Origin: Victivallales bacterium | GTDB lineage: Bacteria; Verrucomicrobiota; Lentisphaeria; Oligosphaerales; Oligosphaeraceae | Assembly (NCBI GenBank): GCA_017543165.1 | Contig: JAFYGL010000354.1 | Span: forward strand, 1 to 9,283 | Direction: 5' to 3' | DNA: 9,283 nucleotides | Shown: positions 6,771 through 9,283 of the stretch, one piece after another | How positions within the stretch are numbered: position 1 is the first letter of the stretch | Layout: each line of letters starts with the position of its first letter | Made by a program: the position numbers and the translations under genes | Notes under the pieces: generated by a model | What the model was told of the DNA's origin: nothing | The model's database searches: none | What the model saw: only the letters and a program-made list of their open reading frames with translations

Positions 6771-7254
6771 ACTGTTTTTGAAAAAGGTCCTTATGTACTT
6801 TAAAAACAATCTTCCTGATTGGCTGCGAGATGCTTTCGCCAGTGTTGAAGCTGGTGATATGTGCCTCGCCTGGGAAATAGATGGCAAAGCATGCTGGTGT
6901 TATCAGCAGTTCCGCACCGTGTTCCTTCGTGGGCAGGAAAAGCTGGTAGTCGCTGCCTGCATTGTACTCGGTCTTAGGCGTCAGCCCTTCTGGATTTCTG
7001 CGGAAATTGACTTCCTGTCCAGAAATCAATGTCTGTATGTCGGCATAATTGGCATGAGTTTCCCAGACTGCGTCCTCCAGACTTGCCGTGGTCTTTGAAT
7101 CAAAAACAGAGGCATACAGCATTCGCCCCTGCAACTCGTATGTCCCGTTCTTTAGGTCTGGGCCAGCGTTTGCCTTGAAATCCGCAATTGCCGTTGACAC
7201 ATTCTTGCCGAAAATGGCATAGCCTGCAAAGTTTTCCCATTCGTCATAAATCAT
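6769..7254 (-). CDS. YhcH/YjgK/YiaL family protein (cupin-like sugar anomerase candidate)
   Basis: This 161-residue protein matches the YhcH/YjgK/YiaL family (DUF386) in full length. Visible signatures are WETHANYADIQ at 64-74, with E65 and H67 as likely metal ligands, a following GQE, and FPGEAH at 127-132, with H132 as another ligand candidate. A KIVFKV strand at 148-153 closes the small beta-barrel. E. coli YhcH (NanQ) of the sialic acid operon has been described as an N-acetylneuraminate anomerase; other members sit in unrelated sugar operons. Here it probably interconverts anomers of a sugar or sugar acid handled by the two NanA-fold lyases (inference). The ATG at 7254 is 1 nt past the upstream stop and has AGGAG 9 nt before it. 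Probably cytoplasmic. Confidence 0.88.
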   Translation of the reverse strand: MIYDEWENFAGYAIFGKNVSTAIADFKANAGPDLKNGTYELQGRMLYASVFDSKTTASLEDAVWETHANYADIQTLISGQEVNFRRNPEGLTPKTEYNAGSDYQLFLPTKEHGAELLITPACFAIYFPGEAHITSFNTGESISQPIRKIVFKVHKDLFQKQ

Positions 7255-7255
7255 C

Positions 7256-9283
7256 TTAGTTTTCTCCTATATTCTGCCTAAGCTGCAAAAGCGGGCGCTT
7301 GTATAGATTGAAGCGCCTAATCTCCACTGGATTGGCCAGCAGTTTTGCCAATGAGGCGCCACCTGCATTGAAGGGGCGAAGGCCATCGGCGCCCTCCTGG
7401 CCGAAGTCATACATCAATTCCGCAAATTGCAGAAGCGAAAGGGACTTTCTCTCTATCTTCACCAGCCCCTTTTCCTCGTCAGGCGTAGCATCGCCACCAA
7501 ATATGGTCGCCTCAATTCTTGGGAAGACGAGCACCTTTCTCGGAGAGGACTTCACCATTTTCATAAACGGCGCCAGCGGGAAGTACTTCTGCTCGCCAAT
7601 ATGATAGATTCCAGGTGAAATCATGTCCACAAGCCCTTCCTTCAGTATGTTTTCCACATCAATGCCATGCCTGTAGTAGTTCTTCCAGTCGAAATTGATT
7701 TCCAGCGCAATCCTTGGATTCTTAAGGTCAATGGCGCGGCGTATTTCGCGCAGCCAAGCCGTCATGACCTCCGCCTGCAATTCCAGCCAGTTCTCGTTCT
7801 GGAAATCCTTCGGGGAACAGGAGCCGTACTTTGCCTTGTATGCCTCAATCAAAGGCGCATCGTATCCAAAAAATGGCGGATGCCTCAGGAACTCAATGGT
7901 AATTGCGTCTGGCTCGTATTCAACAATTTCCTTTATGAGCCCCAGGTAGAAATCCCGCACTCCCTGATAGGCATAACTGGGCTGGTTGCGCCTCTTGCCC
8001 TTGGAATCGCACATCATCCATTCTGGGTGTTCGATGAGATGCTGCGCATTCAAGCAGTTCAACTTTGCTTCATACCAGGCATTTGCACGCACTGTGACCG
8101 AGAAGCGCAAATCCAGCGCCCTGGTCTTGTCCCTGAGTATGCGAATCGGGTCGGAGCCAGTCTCCCGCAACAATTTCTCCAGCCTTTCCGCGGCAAGGCG
8201 GTCCCCGTTCCGCCAGAACCGTGCATTCTTCTGCTTGCCGAACATGGTGGCCACCTTGCTTGGAAAATTGACTGCGCTGGTACCCACGCACCAATCCAAT
8301 GCAAAAGCATTGGCCTCCTTGTACTGCGTCGCCAAGGTCTCCAGGCTCTCCTTCGTGACCTCCCTGGCAAAGAAGTTGCTGTACCCGTCAGCATGCAATA
8401 TCGCCGCAGGCCTTGGTTCCGCCTTTGCAAAATACTCGTTGTATTCCTCGTCTGAGACAGGAGAAATGGAAAGAGGCCCGAATTCGGAGCCAGCCGTCTT
8501 CGCGCCCACAACAATCTTCGCGCCCTCCTTCAGCTCAAACAGCCCCTCGAAATTCTCGCCAGCCAGAGTGGGCGTCACGTCAAGAACATGCTCTGTCTGC
8601 AAGGAAGCGGCCTGGATTTTCCCATTCACAATGATGTTGAAGCCAGATTTTCCACGCAATGTGGAATACAAGGCATACTTGCCGCCACGTTCCACCTTGA
8701 ACGTCAACTTCGAGCCGTATTTCTTCGCCTTGAGGAACTTCAATGTCCCGCATCGCGTGGCATACTCCTTTTCCTCCCAGTCGGCGTCATGCCCGGATTC
8801 AAGGAATATGCGCTCTGGGTCATACATGAATTGCAGTTTTCTGGAGATTTTCACACCGTCTTTAGCCTCCACAATCAAGTCCAGTTCCTGCATTCCCTTC
8901 TTGAGGCCCTTTAATGGCACCGTCAAAGCAGCCTCGCCAGCAACCTGCCCTTTCCACAGCAATTTGCCGCCAGCCAAAATGCTTGCCGCCTTGTCCTGCA
9001 CATCGCCTGACAATTGCACTGGCAAGTCCCCTGTGACAAGGAAGGGCACGCTTGCCTCAATGTCTCCGCCCACTCCAAATACCTTAAGATTGCGGAGCAG
9101 TCCATTGAAACGGAAGACATAGAAATTGTTTTTCCAGTCAGCGGCCAGCCTGAAATACCTGCCCGTGAAGGGACCAGTCAGCGTGACTGTGGCAAACAGC
9201 ACATCCTTCTCCGTCTTATACGCAGTGGAAATTGCGACGGGTACCTGCTTGAAGGACATACCGTCGTCGCTGACATAAAGCAC
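7256..9283 (-). CDS. Large multidomain TIM-barrel protein, GHL10/COG1649-like, N-terminus cut by window edge
   Basis: The frame is open to the right edge; the first visible codon is GTG but the true start is outside, so 675 residues is a minimum. Residues 1-70 look like the end of a discoidin-type (F5/8) beta-sandwich: SDDG near 5-8, GRYFRL at 41-46 and a closing LKVFGVG strand. Residues 75-155 and 155-275 look like further beta domains. Residues 290-675 resemble a TIM barrel of the glycosyl-hydrolase-like 10 type: HPEWM at 419-423, then GVRDFY (441-446), and a strand ITIEFLRHP at 461-469. Candidate catalytic carboxylates are E464, E528 (ALEINFDW) and E591 (FPRIEATIF). Activity is unknown; hydrolysis of a glycan is the simplest guess. 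A signal peptide, if any, is outside the window. It is co-transcribed with the YhcH-like gene. Confidence 0.7.
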   Translation of the reverse strand: MLYVSDDGMSFKQVPVAISTAYKTEKDVLFATVTLTGPFTGRYFRLAADWKNNFYVFRFNGLLRNLKVFGVGGDIEASVPFLVTGDLPVQLSGDVQDKAASILAGGKLLWKGQVAGEAALTVPLKGLKKGMQELDLIVEAKDGVKISRKLQFMYDPERIFLESGHDADWEEKEYATRCGTLKFLKAKKYGSKLTFKVERGGKYALYSTLRGKSGFNIIVNGKIQAASLQTEHVLDVTPTLAGENFEGLFELKEGAKIVVGAKTAGSEFGPLSISPVSDEEYNEYFAKAEPRPAAILHADGYSNFFAREVTKESLETLATQYKEANAFALDWCVGTSAVNFPSKVATMFGKQKNARFWRNGDRLAAERLEKLLRETGSDPIRILRDKTRALDLRFSVTVRANAWYEAKLNCLNAQHLIEHPEWMMCDSKGKRRNQPSYAYQGVRDFYLGLIKEIVEYEPDAITIEFLRHPPFFGYDAPLIEAYKAKYGSCSPKDFQNENWLELQAEVMTAWLREIRRAIDLKNPRIALEINFDWKNYYRHGIDVENILKEGLVDMISPGIYHIGEQKYFPLAPFMKMVKSSPRKVLVFPRIEATIFGGDATPDEEKGLVKIERKSLSLLQFAELMYDFGQEGADGLRPFNAGGASLAKLLANPVEIRRFNLYKRPLLQLRQNIGEN
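7264..7268 (-). promoter_or_regulatory. Ribosome binding site of the YhcH-like gene, inside the upstream gene
   Basis: AGGAG lies within the last codons of the TIM-barrel gene, 9 nt before the ATG at 7254. This arrangement implies translational coupling between the two genes. Confidence 0.75.

Noticed and set aside
4113..7254. A sialic acid catabolic operon (NanA plus NanQ)
   Set aside because: Neither lyase has the NanA loop signature, no nanE, nanK or sialidase is present, and the neighbouring glycosidases are GH36 and GH127.
7986..9122. 378-codon plus-strand open frame opposite the TIM-barrel gene
   Set aside because: The minus-strand frame is longer, open to the edge, and has coherent domains and a coupled downstream gene; the plus-strand product is rich in Ser/Pro/Arg without recognisable motifs.

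Overview
The window looks like part of a sugar-catabolic locus from a PVC-group bacterium, most likely a member of the Lentisphaerota (Victivallis-like). The strongest clue is the small pilin-like protein, whose leader is followed by the [22 protein letters not shown] helix and which ends in an H-X9-DG motif. That architecture is massively duplicated in Lentisphaerae, Verrucomicrobia and Planctomycetes. A GHL10-like TIM-barrel protein, divergent DapA-family aldolases, a GH127/GH36 pair and palindromic intergenic repeats fit the same picture. This taxonomic call is inference, since no marker gene is present.

All seven supported genes lie on the minus strand, so transcription runs from high to low coordinates. 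Upstream cluster (9283 to 4113): a large multidomain TIM-barrel protein cut by the right edge; a YhcH/YjgK/YiaL-family sugar anomerase-like protein; the H-X9-DG pseudopilin; and two divergent DapA/NanA-fold proteins. Spacings are 1, 12, 29 and 2 nt, so these five genes are probably one transcript. Three of the four internal starts have strong Shine-Dalgarno sequences.

Next comes a roughly 430-bp AT-rich non-coding gap (3682-4112). It holds an octamer tandem repeat, a 108-bp imperfect palindromic element, a tandem pair of dyads of the form AACTG-NN-CAGTT directly upstream of a plausible promoter, and a perfect 14-bp GC-rich palindrome in the leader. The second transcription unit (3681 to 1) encodes a GH36-type glycosidase, then, after 25 nt, a GH127-type (DUF1680) glycosidase that runs off the left edge. 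Neither has a signal peptide, so both probably act in the cytoplasm.

Working model (inference): imported oligosaccharides are trimmed by the GH36 and GH127 enzymes, which would release galactose and/or L-arabinose. The YhcH-like protein helps anomer interconversion. The two Schiff-base lyases act on 2-keto-3-deoxy acids or related compounds derived from the sugar. Sialic acid catabolism is an alternative suggested by the YhcH plus NanA-fold pairing, but the glycosidases do not support it. The pilin-like and TIM-barrel proteins may be the envelope-facing part.

No tRNA, rRNA, CRISPR array, transposase or phage gene was seen.
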